From positions 1-64,000 of the forward strand of contig CAVSQY010000010.1 of NCBI GenBank assembly GCA_963730285.1: a stretch of DNA of 64,000 nucleotides, written 5' to 3'. The DNA is from JARDZU01 sp963730285 (GTDB taxonomy: Bacteria > Actinomycetota > Acidimicrobiia > Spongiisociales > ZC4RG35). Each line of letters opens with the position of its first letter. The stretch's first letter is position 1. Below are positions 43,523-54,280 of this stretch, piece after piece. Both the position numbers and the translations under genes were made by a program. Below the pieces are notes generated by a model. It had not been told where the DNA came from, ran no database searches, and was given only the letters and a program-made list of their open reading frames with translations.

Positions 43523-43942
43523 TCAGCCGAGCTGACCGATCGTCAGCACAGGTGGGTCCTGGTGAACGGCCCCCTCGGTGATGCGGAGCCCGAACGGGGT
43601 GAAGGCGAGCCGGGCGAACTTGACGTTTGCCACCGCGAACGGGATTCCGACAATGCTGACGAAGAAGACCAGCGCTATGGCTAGATGCGCCAGAGCCAGC
43701 CACCAACCCCCGATCAGTATCCAGATGACGTTGCCCACCAGTGACCAGAAATCGGACGTCCCCTCGCGACGCACCACCGAGCGACCGAATGGCCACAGCA
43801 CGTAGTTCGACATCTTGAACGCCTGGAATCCGAACGGGATGGTGATGATGAAGATCATGGCCACTACGCCGGCCACGAAGTAGACGACAGACATCCAAAT
43901 TCCGCACAACACCAGCCAGAGCACGTTTCCCAGAGTCTTCAC
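43523..43942 (-). CDS. YccF-domain membrane protein
   Basis: This 139-residue protein has two YccF units, each with two helices and the conserved loops IITIPFGFQAFKMSNYVLWPFGR and VSIVGIPFAVANVKFARLAFTPFG. YccF proteins are small inner-membrane proteins of unknown activity. It is convergent with ilvC, with an 8-base gap, and lies upstream of an acyltransferase gene on the same strand. Confidence 0.9.
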   Translation of the reverse strand: MKTLGNVLWLVLCGIWMSVVYFVAGVVAMIFIITIPFGFQAFKMSNYVLWPFGRSVVRREGTSDFWSLVGNVIWILIGGWWLALAHLAIALVFFVSIVGIPFAVANVKFARLAFTPFGLRITEGAVHQDPPVLTIGQLG

Positions 43943-43977
43943 ACATCACTCCCGGCTGGGAACCTAACCGCCTGAGC

Positions 43978-44997
43978 TCAGCCCGTGATGGCGAGCTCAT
44001 CGCTGATCCAGCGATCGATCTCGGCCCAGACGTCGTACAACCATGCCTCTTGATGATCTGGGCCGGGGATGTCCTCTGCTCGGAAGTGCCACACCTTGAC
44101 CTCGACCGAGGTGTCCATTGGCATGGCTCTCCAGATGTCACCGGCGGTTATGAAGGCCTCCAAACCTGCATGCCCAACGAAGAAGACATCCGACTCGGGC
44201 GCAGCCGCCAATGCAGTCATCACTCCCTTGGTCCTCGGAGGGAGGGTCCGTTTGAGGTCTTTTGCCCTCTCCGCCAGGTCGGGACGGCCGATCTCTCTCA
44301 GTTTCTGGATCGCCCTCTCCCTCCGCTTCTCGGTGTAGTTGGCCCCCTCGGGGAAGATCACAAACGCGTCATCGATGTCCATGGTGCGAGCCAGATCTCC
44401 GATCGCCTCGATCAGCTGCTCTCCTCCCTTCCGCCCCATCGGCACGAATGACGTCGGAAGTCGGTTGAGGATCACATCGACGGCAGGATCCCATTGGAGG
44501 AACTCCTTCAGCACGATCCGTGGGTTGCGGTGGTAATCGTTGACCAGGCCGTTCATGAGGAGGAAGGAATCGCCGGGCCCGGCGTGGCGCGAGAAGACCA
44601 GGACCGACCGAGCCCTGCCCAGGTCCGAAGTGGCGGGTCTTTGACCGCCTCGGATCACGTCCAACTTGAAAGTGACCTCGGCGGACTTGATCACCGTCCG
44701 GAGCATCCAGGCCAGGATCAGGTAGTGGACTCGAGTGAAATACGGAGACCTCGTCTTCCACCCCATCCCCGAGCCCAGCCAGGTGAGGAACAGGGCGATC
44801 AGCCCGAATCCCTCGACCCCCAAGTAGAGGAACAGGAACCAGGCAAGCCGGAGGATCCTCCAATTGCCGGGCACATACCGGGAGACGAATGCGGCCACGA
44901 TCACCCAGATTGGCAACGAGACCAACGCAAGAACCACAAGAAGAACGATCGCCGGGTCGATGAGCAACCGACGTACCAGGCGCGGAGGGAGCCTCAC
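43978..44997 (-). CDS. PlsC-like 1-acyl-sn-glycerol-3-phosphate acyltransferase
   Basis: This 339-residue membrane acyltransferase has two or three N-terminal helices. The catalytic box is SRHAGPGDS (HxxxxD, residues ~136-144), and VIFPEGANYT supplies the acyl-acceptor EGxxT motif. Long polar regions follow, with RGGQRPATSDL and PMGRKGGEQLIEAI. It is longer than minimal PlsC and fits the subgroup with an N-terminal membrane anchor. It is followed on the same strand by a damaged patatin gene, another lipid-acting family. Confidence 0.85.
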   Translation of the reverse strand: MRLPPRLVRRLLIDPAIVLLVVLALVSLPIWVIVAAFVSRYVPGNWRILRLAWFLFLYLGVEGFGLIALFLTWLGSGMGWKTRSPYFTRVHYLILAWMLRTVIKSAEVTFKLDVIRGGQRPATSDLGRARSVLVFSRHAGPGDSFLLMNGLVNDYHRNPRIVLKEFLQWDPAVDVILNRLPTSFVPMGRKGGEQLIEAIGDLARTMDIDDAFVIFPEGANYTEKRRERAIQKLREIGRPDLAERAKDLKRTLPPRTKGVMTALAAAPESDVFFVGHAGLEAFITAGDIWRAMPMDTSVEVKVWHFRAEDIPGPDHQEAWLYDVWAEIDRWISDELAITG

Positions 44998-45001
44998 CGC
45001 C

Positions 45002-45822
45002 TCAACCGACTTTCAGGTACTCGCTGGCGGCTTGGTATGCGCCTTCGATGAGATCCTCAGTGGCGCTGACGTCCCTCCACTTGAACTGCCTTGAATCATC
45101 GAACGCAACGGGATTGCCCGATGGCAGTAGGTGGAGATCGATGCCCGCAGGCAGGTTCTCCACCGCCGAGGTGAAACGATGACGTCTGGCGATCTCGAAT
45201 GAGATCAATGCGGCCTCGTAGAGGCGCTCGGGAGGCCGCAGGCTCGATTCAACCCGGCCAACCTGGAGCACATAGATCACGTCTGCGCCGAGCTCGACCG
45301 CACCGCGAGCGGGACCGAGTTCACCAACCCCCCGTCGTAGAAATGCTCGCCATCGATCTCAACCGGCGGAAAGAGGGCCGGCACCGCCGATGACGCGAGC
45401 AGGGCCTCCAATAGTGGGCCTTCTGTGAACCAGTGCTCGGCCGCCCGCTCGATCGAGGCGGCTACGCATTGGAAGGGGATCGATAGCTGCTCGATGCGCA
45501 TTCCCGGGTCATGCACCCTTTCCAATAGCTGTCTCAGCTCGGAGGTGTCGTGTAGGGCAGGCTGCAGCGTCGCCACATTCTTGAGCCGGTCGAACCGGCT
45601 TCCCTGAAGCAGCCCGGACCTCCCGATCTCCCCCCATAGTTTGGTGAGCCTGGCTACGCCTTCGGCCCCGGGGCGGTCGGCCACCACCGACCCGTTGAAG
45701 GCCCCGATCGAAGTTCCCAGGACCAGATCCGGGCGGATTCCGGCGTCTTCCAGCGCCCGGAGCATGCCCACCTCGACGGCTCCCCAACGTCCGCCGCCCC
45801 CGAGGACGAAGGCGACGGTCAC
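45002..45822 (-). pseudogene. Patatin-like phospholipase disrupted by a frameshift
   Basis: The first part (45277-45822) begins FVLGGGGRWGAVEVGML (oxyanion hole), has GTSIGAF with the nucleophile serine (GxSxG) and YDGGLVNSVPL with the catalytic Asp. A one-base loss near 45298-45308 then shifts the frame to a stop at 45277. The neighbouring frame resumes VELGADVIYVLQVGRVESS and runs to 45002. With one base restored the gene would encode about 272 residues, a normal patatin length. The residual open first part keeps both catalytic residues but lacks the C-terminal lid. A sequencing error is a possible alternative. Confidence 0.8.
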
Positions 45823-45844
45823 AACACCCGCGGCCCCCGGGCCA

Positions 45845-47599
45845 TCACGCCCCCTCCTCGATGTACCACTCGGTGAAGTCGCGGCAGAGGCCAGACTCGT
45901 CGAATCGTATGACGAAGAGGTTCCGGTATTTGATCTCCGGCTCGTAGTACTTCGTGTTTCCGATGATCACCGCCAGGTCGTCGCTCTCAACGAGCGGGAT
46001 CCACTCGAAGTCCCAGTTGTTGGGCTCGTCATCTATGTCGAGCCACCAATCGACGATCTGCTCTCTCCCGTGAATCTCACCGTCCGAGGTCTGCGCGTCG
46101 TATACCGCCTCTTCGGTGAAGAGGGCTCCGACCGCATCGGGGTTGTTGGACGTCCAAGCCGTGACATATCCATCCATCCAGGACTCGAGGCGTTTTGAGA
46201 TATCCAGACCGCCGGTCGGCGGCCTGGACGGGACAATCGGCGTCTCCATCTCGTCACGGTCGACGAGGGAGAGGCCGCCATTGGCGATCACATCCCCATA
46301 CCAGTGGAAGCTGCGCTTGGGCACCCTTTCGAAAGTCTGGTGGTCGACCCAAACCAGGCCGAACCGCTGTGCGAAGCCGTGGGTCCACTCGAGGTTGTCG
46401 AGGAGGCTCCATACGAAGTAGCCGTCGACCGGCACACCGGCTTCGATCGCCTTCTCCACCGCCGCGATGTGCCGGGCCAGATACGAGACTCTTCGCCGAT
46501 CGTCGACGACGCCGCTCCGATCGGGACCATCGGAGTAGCTAGCCCCATTCTCGGTGATCAATATCGATGGTGGGTCGTAGGTCTGGTAGAGATGCACCAG
46601 GTAGTCGGTCAGACCCTGAGGGTCGATCCTCCAGCCCATCTCGGTGTACCCGGGCGGCGGCTCATGGCTCGGCTCGACGTCGGAGCCCTCATACTCCTCT
46701 GCACCGACCCCGACTTCGACGGTTGTGTAGTAGTTCAATCCCAGGAAGTCGATGGGGGCGGCGATCTCCTCCAGGTCCGAATCGTGAAACAAGCCATCGG
46801 GAACACGGCCCTTCGACTCATGGGCCCCCAGCACGTCGAAGGGGTAGCCGCGCCCGAAAACCGGGTCGAAGAACCAGCGATTCCTGAAGCCGTCGAAATG
46901 AGTCGCCGCCGCAATGTCTTCATCCGATCTGGATGCCGGCCGCACCGGGCGGCAATCGAGAACGATTCCGACCCGGGCATCCGTGACCCGCTCCCGGATA
47001 ACCGGCACGCTGCGCCCATGTGACAGCATGATGTGATGGGCGGCCGCAATGGCACTCGGCCAATCCTGGACTCCAGGAGCAAAGACCCCGTCCTTGTGGC
47101 CCAACATCGAGGCAACCCACGGCTCGTTGTGGGTGATCCATTCCTTCACCTCATCGCCGAGGGCCTCAGCCACAACCTCGGCATAGCGAACGAAGGCATC
47201 GACCGTATCCCGCGACCCCCATCCGCCACTGTCCTGGAGGGCCTGAGGAAGATCCCAGTGATACAGGGTGAGGTAGGGGGCAATTCCGCGGTCCCTCATC
47301 CCCTGGACCATCCGCCGGTAGTAGTCGAGCCCTTTTCGGTTCAGGTCGCCGTCGCCGTCCGGAAAGACACGGGTCCAGGCCACCGAGAAGCGGTAGCCCA
47401 CCGCCCCGAGATCCTCGAGGAGATCCAGGTCCTCCTTCCAGCGGTGATACGAGTCACAGGCATCATCACCTGAGTCCTGAGTCCGACCCAGGTCGGAAAA
47501 GGTATCCCAAATCGATTTGCCCTTCCCGTCCTCGTCACGCCCACCCTCGATCTGATAGGCGGACGTGGCGGCACCCCAGATGAAGGAATCAGGGATCAT
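45845..47599 (-). CDS. GH1 beta-glucosidase fused to a C-terminal NTF2-like (SnoaL) domain
   Basis: This 584-residue protein is a family 1 glycoside hydrolase for about 450 residues: FIWGAATSAYQIEGG, the acid/base Glu in ITHNEPWV, the nucleophile Glu in LITENGASYSD and a final FAQRFGLVWVDHQTFERVPK. A second domain of about 125 residues (~460-584) follows: RLESWMDGYVTAWTSNNPDA, GREQIVDWWL, IIGNTKYYE and FTEWYIEE. This is an NTF2/SnoaL-type fold that usually binds small ligands. GH1 enzymes rarely carry it. It belongs to the sugar locus whose ATPase and GH13 genes follow on the same strand. Confidence 0.9.
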   Translation of the reverse strand: MIPDSFIWGAATSAYQIEGGRDEDGKGKSIWDTFSDLGRTQDSGDDACDSYHRWKEDLDLLEDLGAVGYRFSVAWTRVFPDGDGDLNRKGLDYYRRMVQGMRDRGIAPYLTLYHWDLPQALQDSGGWGSRDTVDAFVRYAEVVAEALGDEVKEWITHNEPWVASMLGHKDGVFAPGVQDWPSAIAAAHHIMLSHGRSVPVIRERVTDARVGIVLDCRPVRPASRSDEDIAAATHFDGFRNRWFFDPVFGRGYPFDVLGAHESKGRVPDGLFHDSDLEEIAAPIDFLGLNYYTTVEVGVGAEEYEGSDVEPSHEPPPGYTEMGWRIDPQGLTDYLVHLYQTYDPPSILITENGASYSDGPDRSGVVDDRRRVSYLARHIAAVEKAIEAGVPVDGYFVWSLLDNLEWTHGFAQRFGLVWVDHQTFERVPKRSFHWYGDVIANGGLSLVDRDEMETPIVPSRPPTGGLDISKRLESWMDGYVTAWTSNNPDAVGALFTEEAVYDAQTSDGEIHGREQIVDWWLDIDDEPNNWDFEWIPLVESDDLAVIIGNTKYYEPEIKYRNLFVIRFDESGLCRDFTEWYIEEGA

Positions 47600-47623
47600 C
47601 GATTGGGCCTGTTGTCGTCCGGC

Positions 47624-48853
<1,230 letters not shown>

Positions 48854-48931
48854 CGCTCAACTCCCAAGTCGCAAACTTGACGCGATTGAACCTAGCGCAT
48901 CTTCAATACGCGTGTGAGGGCAAGACCCACT

Positions 48932-50551
48932 TCAAACGTGACTGACCACGACACCCTCCAGAGCGTCCAGACGGAGACCGTCACACGTGGGATCGGAACG
49001 TTCGGGATCGGCGGTGGACAACACCACGGTGCCGGGCCCCAGGGAAAACGACCGGGCCCTTTCGGAGAAATTGAGGGCGATCGTCATCGTCTCGCCGTCG
49101 GACTCCCGGCGGTAGACCAGCAGATCGTCCGTCGAAGCCGGATGGGAGAGAAAGGACCCGAGCCGGAGTGCCGGCGAGTCCTGGCGAAGCCTGAGAAGGC
49201 GGCGATAGAGGTTGAGCAACGAGCCGGGCTGCGCCAGCTCGTTCTCGACGTTGACATCACCAGCATCGTCACCGACCGGCAGCCATGGCGCTTTTGAGCC
49301 CTCGGGAGAGAACCCCGCGCTCGAGGTTCGGTCCCATTGCATGGGAGTTCGGGCGCCGTCGCGGCACAGATAATCGACACTGTGTCCCCAAGGGTCGCGA
49401 CGATCCTCCGGGCTGATCGTTGCCTCACTCATGCCGATCTCATCTCCGTAGTAGAGAAACGGTGTGCCGCGCAGTGTCAGGAGCAGCAGGGCGGCCAGCC
49501 CGGCACGCTCTCGCCCGAGTCTCGTGGCGAGTCGGATCTCGTCGTGGTTGCCCAATGTCCAGTTGGCCCACCCGCCGACCGGGACATTCCACAGGACGCT
49601 CTCGATGGTCGCCCTCAGCGAAGAGGCATCCCACGTCGAAGCCATGAGATGGAAATTGAACGGCATGTGGAGCTCATCGAGGACGCCGTAGTATGAGGCC
49701 CACTCGGGGAGGTCGAAGATGTGGACCTCGCCGACACTCATCGGGCCCTGGGCGTAGCCATCCAGCACCTTCCTGAACATCCGGTGCGCTTCGTGCACGT
49801 CGGGGTGCCCGTAGTCGTAGAGATGCAAGTGGTTGTCATACTCCCCCATTTCCTTCCATGGTCTCAGATGGTTCTCGGGAACGGGCGGGTTGTCGCGCTC
49901 GAGCGGGTCCTTCATCATCTGATGCGCTGCATCCACCCTGAAACCGTCGACGCCCCGGTCGAGCCAGAATCTGGCGACATCGAGCATTGCCTCGATCACG
50001 TCCGGGTTCCTCCAGTTGAGATCAGGTTGGTTGGGGAGGAACGTGTGCCGGTAATACTGGCCGGTGGCGTCGTCGTAGGTCCATGCCGGGCCACTGAAGA
50101 CGCTGACCCAGTTGTTGGGCGGCGAGCCGTCGGGCTTCGGATCCCTCCACACATACCAGTCTCGTCTCGGGTCGTCCCGCGACGACTTCGAATCCAGGAA
50201 CCAACGGTGGCGATCCGAGGTGTGATTCATCACATAGTCGACGATCACCCGGAGCCCCCGGTCGTGCGCCTCTTCGATGAGTTGCTCGGCGGTCGCCAAA
50301 TCCCCAAACAGTGGGTCGACTGAGGTGTGGTCAGAGACGTCGTAGCCCCAATCGGCCATTGGGCTCTCGAAGAAGGGAGAGAGCCACAGGGCGTCCACCC
50401 CAAGGGTTTCGCTCAGATAGTCGAGATGGCCGATGATCCCTTTCAGATCCCCATACCCGTCACCATCAGAGTCGGCGAAACTGAGGGGGTAGATCTGATA
50501 GAAGACCGCCTCCCGCCACCACGGTTGTCTGCCATCCCAACCTAAAGCCAT
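48932..50551 (-). CDS. GH13 alpha-glucosidase (AglA-like)
   Basis: This 539-residue cytoplasmic glycoside hydrolase begins WWREAVFYQIYPLSFADSDG and contains VIVDYVMNHTS (region I), GFRVDAAHQM (nucleophile Asp), MSVGEVHIFD (acid/base Glu) and TLGNHDEIRLA. The calcium/structural loop DSDGDGYGDLKG is typical of oligo-1,6-/alpha-glucosidases. No signal peptide is present. The start at 50551 is chosen at the family N-terminus. It is divergent from aglE and would hydrolyse imported alpha-glucosides such as trehalose, sucrose or maltose; specificity is not resolved. Confidence 0.9.
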   Translation of the reverse strand: MALGWDGRQPWWREAVFYQIYPLSFADSDGDGYGDLKGIIGHLDYLSETLGVDALWLSPFFESPMADWGYDVSDHTSVDPLFGDLATAEQLIEEAHDRGLRVIVDYVMNHTSDRHRWFLDSKSSRDDPRRDWYVWRDPKPDGSPPNNWVSVFSGPAWTYDDATGQYYRHTFLPNQPDLNWRNPDVIEAMLDVARFWLDRGVDGFRVDAAHQMMKDPLERDNPPVPENHLRPWKEMGEYDNHLHLYDYGHPDVHEAHRMFRKVLDGYAQGPMSVGEVHIFDLPEWASYYGVLDELHMPFNFHLMASTWDASSLRATIESVLWNVPVGGWANWTLGNHDEIRLATRLGRERAGLAALLLLTLRGTPFLYYGDEIGMSEATISPEDRRDPWGHSVDYLCRDGARTPMQWDRTSSAGFSPEGSKAPWLPVGDDAGDVNVENELAQPGSLLNLYRRLLRLRQDSPALRLGSFLSHPASTDDLLVYRRESDGETMTIALNFSERARSFSLGPGTVVLSTADPERSDPTCDGLRLDALEGVVVSHV

Positions 50552-50647
50552 TCGATTCAGGCTAGATCGGAGGCATCGGCTCATCGGGCCATTGGGGCTT
50601 CCGGCTGGCACCAAGCCACGAGAACTCGATAGGGTATGTGTGTCGGA

Positions 50648-50670
50648 CTTCGCCCAGTCTTCGGGCGAAG
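50648..50670 (+). promoter_or_regulatory. Hairpin in the 5' leader of the sugar-binding protein gene
   Basis: CTTCGCCC (50648-50655), loop AGTCTTC and GGGCGAAG (50663-50670) form a perfect 8-bp stem. It ends 24 bases before the ATG, just upstream of the GGAGGAGA ribosome site. It could protect the transcript or act as an operator in the divergent region between aglE and the GH13 gene. Confidence 0.5.
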
Positions 50671-50694
50671 CAGACCAACGGAGGAGATACATAT

Positions 50695-52089
50695 ATGAAT
50701 CGAATGCATAGGCTGATGGCCATGCTCGCTGTCCTGGCGATGGTTCTTGCCGCTTGCGGTGGGAGCAGCGGGGGCAACGAGACCACCACCACAGCAGGTG
50801 GTGATCAGGGAGGCACCAGCTTCACCGACGTCGACGTCTCTGGCACCGAGGTTTCCGTATGGGGAGCCCCGACCGGTGATGAGGGTCAGTCCATCCAGAA
50901 CACCTTCAACGTCTACGCCACGGCCGAGGACGCCACAGTCAACTGGCTGGGCAGCGACTCGTTCGAGCAGGACCTGAGGATCGCGGTCGATGGTGGCTCA
51001 CCACCCGACATCGCAATCACCCCTCAGCCGGGCTCGATTTGTGAGTTCGCCGACAAGGGCAACCTGGTATCGCTCGAGGACATGGGATTCGACATCTCAG
51101 CGCTAGAGGCCGCACACGGTGCGTACTTCATCGGTCTCGGTGCGTGCGCCGACGGCAACCACTATGCCGTCCCGACCAACGCCAACTACAAGAGCATCAT
51201 CTGGTACAACAAGCCTGCCTTCGAGGCTGCGGGATATGAGATCCCGACCACCTGGGATGAGCTTGTCGCCCTGTCCCAGCAGATTCAGGACGACGGGACC
51301 ACGCCTTGGTGCATCGGTCTCGGTTCCGAGGCCGCGACTGGCTGGCCGGGCACGGACTGGGTCGAGGACGTCATGGTCCGCACCGCGGGCGCCGACGTCT
51401 ACAACCAGTGGGTGAACCACGAGATCCCGTTCAACGATCCGGCGGTGAAGACGGCCCTCGACACTATTGCCGAGATCTGGTTCCACGACGGTTGGGTGCT
51501 CGGTGGGATCGACGGCGTCTCCGCCATCGACTTCCGCGATGCGCCAGACCCGATGTTCAACGACCCGCCAAGCTGCATGCTGCACAGGCAGGCATCGTTC
51601 ATCGCCAACTTCTTCCCCGAAGGGGTTGTCGCTGGAACGGATGCCGACTTCTTCGACTTCCCGGCTGTTGACACCAGCCTGCCCCCCGCCGCCATGGGTG
51701 GTGGTGAGCTGGCCATCGTGTTCAACAATCGGCCAGAAGTCGTTGCGTTCCTGCAGGCCTACGCAGGGCCTGACCTGCAATGTGTCCAGGCATCTCCAAC
51801 CGGTGACGGCACGAATGGCAACGGGACCGCCGATCTCGCGGCACCGATCGAGAGAATCTCGGCCAACGCCAACACCCCTACCGACTGTTATGAGTCGGAC
51901 ACGGTGAAGAGGCAGGCAGCTGCTGTCGCAGCGGCTTTGGGCGCGAACGGATTCGTCTTCGACGCATCCGACCTCATGGTTCCCGCTGTCGGTCAGGGCT
52001 CCTTCTGGACCGGAATGGTCGATTGGACCCGTGGCACATCGACAGACGACGTGCTCAACACAATCGAGGACAGCTGGCCCGCCACCTGA
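50695..52089 (+). CDS. aglE: Alpha-glucoside ABC transporter binding lipoprotein (AglE-like)
   Basis: This 464-residue lipoprotein has signal sequence MLAVLAMVLAACGG, cleaved before Cys. The mature domain shows AglE-type segments: VWGAPTGDEGQSIQ, DIAITPQPGSICEFADKG, WDELVALSQQIQDDGTTPWCIG, TGWPGTDWVEDV and CMLHRQASFIANFFPEG. It binds alpha-glucosides outside the membrane for the two permeases downstream. The start ATG at 50695 has a GGAGGAGA ribosome site. A strong terminator hairpin follows at 52116-52150, so transcripts for this gene alone would be more abundant. Confidence 0.9.
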   Translation: MNRMHRLMAMLAVLAMVLAACGGSSGGNETTTTAGGDQGGTSFTDVDVSGTEVSVWGAPTGDEGQSIQNTFNVYATAEDATVNWLGSDSFEQDLRIAVDGGSPPDIAITPQPGSICEFADKGNLVSLEDMGFDISALEAAHGAYFIGLGACADGNHYAVPTNANYKSIIWYNKPAFEAAGYEIPTTWDELVALSQQIQDDGTTPWCIGLGSEAATGWPGTDWVEDVMVRTAGADVYNQWVNHEIPFNDPAVKTALDTIAEIWFHDGWVLGGIDGVSAIDFRDAPDPMFNDPPSCMLHRQASFIANFFPEGVVAGTDADFFDFPAVDTSLPPAAMGGGELAIVFNNRPEVVAFLQAYAGPDLQCVQASPTGDGTNGNGTADLAAPIERISANANTPTDCYESDTVKRQAAAVAAALGANGFVFDASDLMVPAVGQGSFWTGMVDWTRGTSTDDVLNTIEDSWPAT

Positions 52090-52115
52090 CGGACTGCTGA
52101 AGATCGAAAACAATG

Positions 52116-52150
52116 GGAGGGTGGTCGATCGGCCACCCTCCTTCTCTTTT
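52116..52150 (+). terminator. Intercistronic terminator/attenuator after aglE
   Basis: GGAGGGTGG (52116-52124) and CCACCCTCC (52133-52141) form a perfect 9-bp GC-rich stem with a small loop. TTCTCTTTT follows at 52142-52150. It lies between the binding protein and permease genes and would set the usual excess of binding protein over permease by partial termination. Confidence 0.8.
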
Positions 52151-52192
52151 GGCTAGAGTCGATTTCCGACCTATCGGAGGAGCGAGCAGAGA

Positions 52193-53350
52193 GTGAGCGT
52201 TTCAGGCGAAACCGACATCAAGCCCCAGCCTCCCGTCGACAGTGGCCCGGGCGGGAATGGCGGTCGGGGCGGGCTGTCTCTGAACCTGCTGCGGATCGGG
52301 GTGTCACTGGTGGTCCCGATCCTGGCCATCCTGGGCCTCTACTACGCCGGCACCGTCCTGCTCGATGCCGACGCCAACCGCGCCCTCGTGGTGCTGATGG
52401 CACTGATAGTCGGTGTGCTCGGTGTGTTCGGGCTCTACTACGGGATGGACTGGGTCATCCACAAGATGCCGGAGCAATATCGCGACCGGGTGCGGCCTTT
52501 TGCCTTCGTCGGCCCGGCCGTGGTCATCCTGGCCATCTTCCTCCTGTACCCGACCTTCAACACCATCGTCCTCAGCTTCAAGGACAAGGCGGGCGAGGGC
52601 TGGGTCGGTTTGGACAACTACATCAACGTGTTCACCAGCTCGGACACGCTGATTGCGTTGAGAAACTCGGTGGTCTGGGTAATCGTCGTGCCGCTGTTCT
52701 CGGTGGTGATTGGTCTCGGATTCGCCGTCCTGTCCGACAAACTTGGACGCCGGAGCGAGTCGCTTTCCAAAACATTCATATTCATGCCGATGGCGATCTC
52801 TTTTGTCGGCGCATCGATCGTCTGGCGCTTCGTGTACAACTTCCGCCCCGAAGGGTTTGGAGCGCAGATCGGTCTCCTCAACGGGCTCCTCACCGGCGTC
52901 GGAGGGTCCCCGGTCGCTTGGCTGCTCCAGGAGCCGTGGAACAACTTCTATCTGATGGTGATCCTCATCTGGCTGCAGACGGGATTCGCCATGGTGATCC
53001 TGTCCGCGGCGATCAAATCGGTGCCGGAGGACATCATCGAGGCGGCGAGGATCGACGGCGCCTCCGAGTTCCAGGTATTCCGCAGTGTCACGATTCCCTC
53101 GATCGCCTCCACGATCGTGGTGGTCTCGACCACGGTGATCATCACTGTGTGGAAGGTGTTTGACATCGTGTTCGTGATGACTGGTGGCAAGTTCGGTACC
53201 TCGGTGGTTGCCGAGCGAATGGTCACCGAGTTCTTCACGTTCCGTAACAGCGGAAGCGGCGCGACACTTGCGGTGGTGCTCTTGGTAGCCATCATCCCGC
53301 TGATGATCGCCAACGTGAAACGGTTTAGGGAGCAGGAGGAGACCCGATGA
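52193..53350 (+). CDS. aglF: Alpha-glucoside ABC transporter permease (AglF-like)
   Basis: This 385-residue permease has an unusually long N-terminal part: a Gly/Pro-rich leader, two helices, then the six-helix core. AglF-type segments include FIFMPMAISFVGASIVW, QIGLLNGLL, VILIWLQTGFAMVILSAAIK and the EAA loop EDIIEAARIDGASEFQVFRSV. The GTG at 52193 is the most likely start with a GGAGG site upstream. It is coupled to the second permease by an ATGA overlap. Confidence 0.88.
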   Translation: MSVSGETDIKPQPPVDSGPGGNGGRGGLSLNLLRIGVSLVVPILAILGLYYAGTVLLDADANRALVVLMALIVGVLGVFGLYYGMDWVIHKMPEQYRDRVRPFAFVGPAVVILAIFLLYPTFNTIVLSFKDKAGEGWVGLDNYINVFTSSDTLIALRNSVVWVIVVPLFSVVIGLGFAVLSDKLGRRSESLSKTFIFMPMAISFVGASIVWRFVYNFRPEGFGAQIGLLNGLLTGVGGSPVAWLLQEPWNNFYLMVILIWLQTGFAMVILSAAIKSVPEDIIEAARIDGASEFQVFRSVTIPSIASTIVVVSTTVIITVWKVFDIVFVMTGGKFGTSVVAERMVTEFFTFRNSGSGATLAVVLLVAIIPLMIANVKRFREQEETR

Positions 53351-54252
53351 CAGCCACCACCGCACCAACCCGGGTTGAATCCGCATCGAACGAGGGGCCG
53401 TCCTTCTGGGGCCGGGTCTTCGCACGCTGGCCGATCAAGCTGGCCATCCTGATCATCGTCATCATCTGGGTCGTCCCGACACTCGGCGTCCTGATCAGCT
53501 CGTTCCGCTCACCAGGCGATGTCAATGCGACCGGATGGTGGACCGTGTTCACCAACCCGGGCGCAACGACGTGGACGTTCGACAACTACAACCAGGTGCT
53601 CAACTCGGTCGGGTTCGGGAATGCCTTCCTGAACAGCCTGTCGGTGACCATCCCGGCGACGGTGATACCGATCACCATCGCCGCATTCGCTGCATATGCC
53701 TTCGCCTGGATGGATTTCCCGGGGCGTCAGTGGATCTTCATCACTGTGGTGGCGCTGTTGGTGGTCCCGTTGCAGATGGCGCTGATACCTCTTCTGCGGC
53801 TCTACGTGAACTTCGACCTCAATGGGACCTTCCCCGCCGTCTGGCTGGCACACACCGGCTTCGGGTTACCGCTGGCCATATACCTGTTGCGCAACTACAT
53901 AGGGTCACTGCCTTCTTCGATGATGGAATCGGCCACGATCGACGGCGCCACTCATTTCGAGATCTTCACCAAGCTGGTGGTCCCGCTATCGGTGCCGGTT
54001 CTGGCCTCGTTCGCCATATTCCAGTTCCTGTGGGTCTGGAACGACCTGCTGGTGGCCCTGGTCTTCCTGGGCGGCGAGCCCAAGGTCCGGGTAGTCACTC
54101 TGGCCCTGAGGGACTTGAACGGGTCGAGGGGCGAGGCGTGGCATCTGCTCACCGCCGGCGCCTTCATCACCATGGCGCTTCCCATAATCGTGTTCCTGAG
54201 TCTCCAGCGATACTTCGTGCGGGGTCTGACGGCAGGTTCGGTCAAGGGCTGA
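53347..54252 (+). CDS. aglG: Alpha-glucoside ABC transporter permease (AglG-like)
   Basis: This 301-residue permease has six helices and the EAA loop SSMMESATIDGATHFEIFTKLVVP. A long periplasmic loop after the first helix (residues ~50-75) is typical of MalG/AglG subunits. It heterodimerises with the AglF-like protein. The start is ATG at 53347 in the ATGA overlap. Confidence 0.9.
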   Translation: MTATTAPTRVESASNEGPSFWGRVFARWPIKLAILIIVIIWVVPTLGVLISSFRSPGDVNATGWWTVFTNPGATTWTFDNYNQVLNSVGFGNAFLNSLSVTIPATVIPITIAAFAAYAFAWMDFPGRQWIFITVVALLVVPLQMALIPLLRLYVNFDLNGTFPAVWLAHTGFGLPLAIYLLRNYIGSLPSSMMESATIDGATHFEIFTKLVVPLSVPVLASFAIFQFLWVWNDLLVALVFLGGEPKVRVVTLALRDLNGSRGEAWHLLTAGAFITMALPIIVFLSLQRYFVRGLTAGSVKG

Positions 54253-54280
54253 CGGGCACCGTCACCCTTGACCCAAATCG

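Noticed and set aside
45277..45822. Two separate genes in place of the broken patatin
   Set aside because: The second frame has no start signal and continues the patatin sequence directly, so one frameshifted gene explains both.
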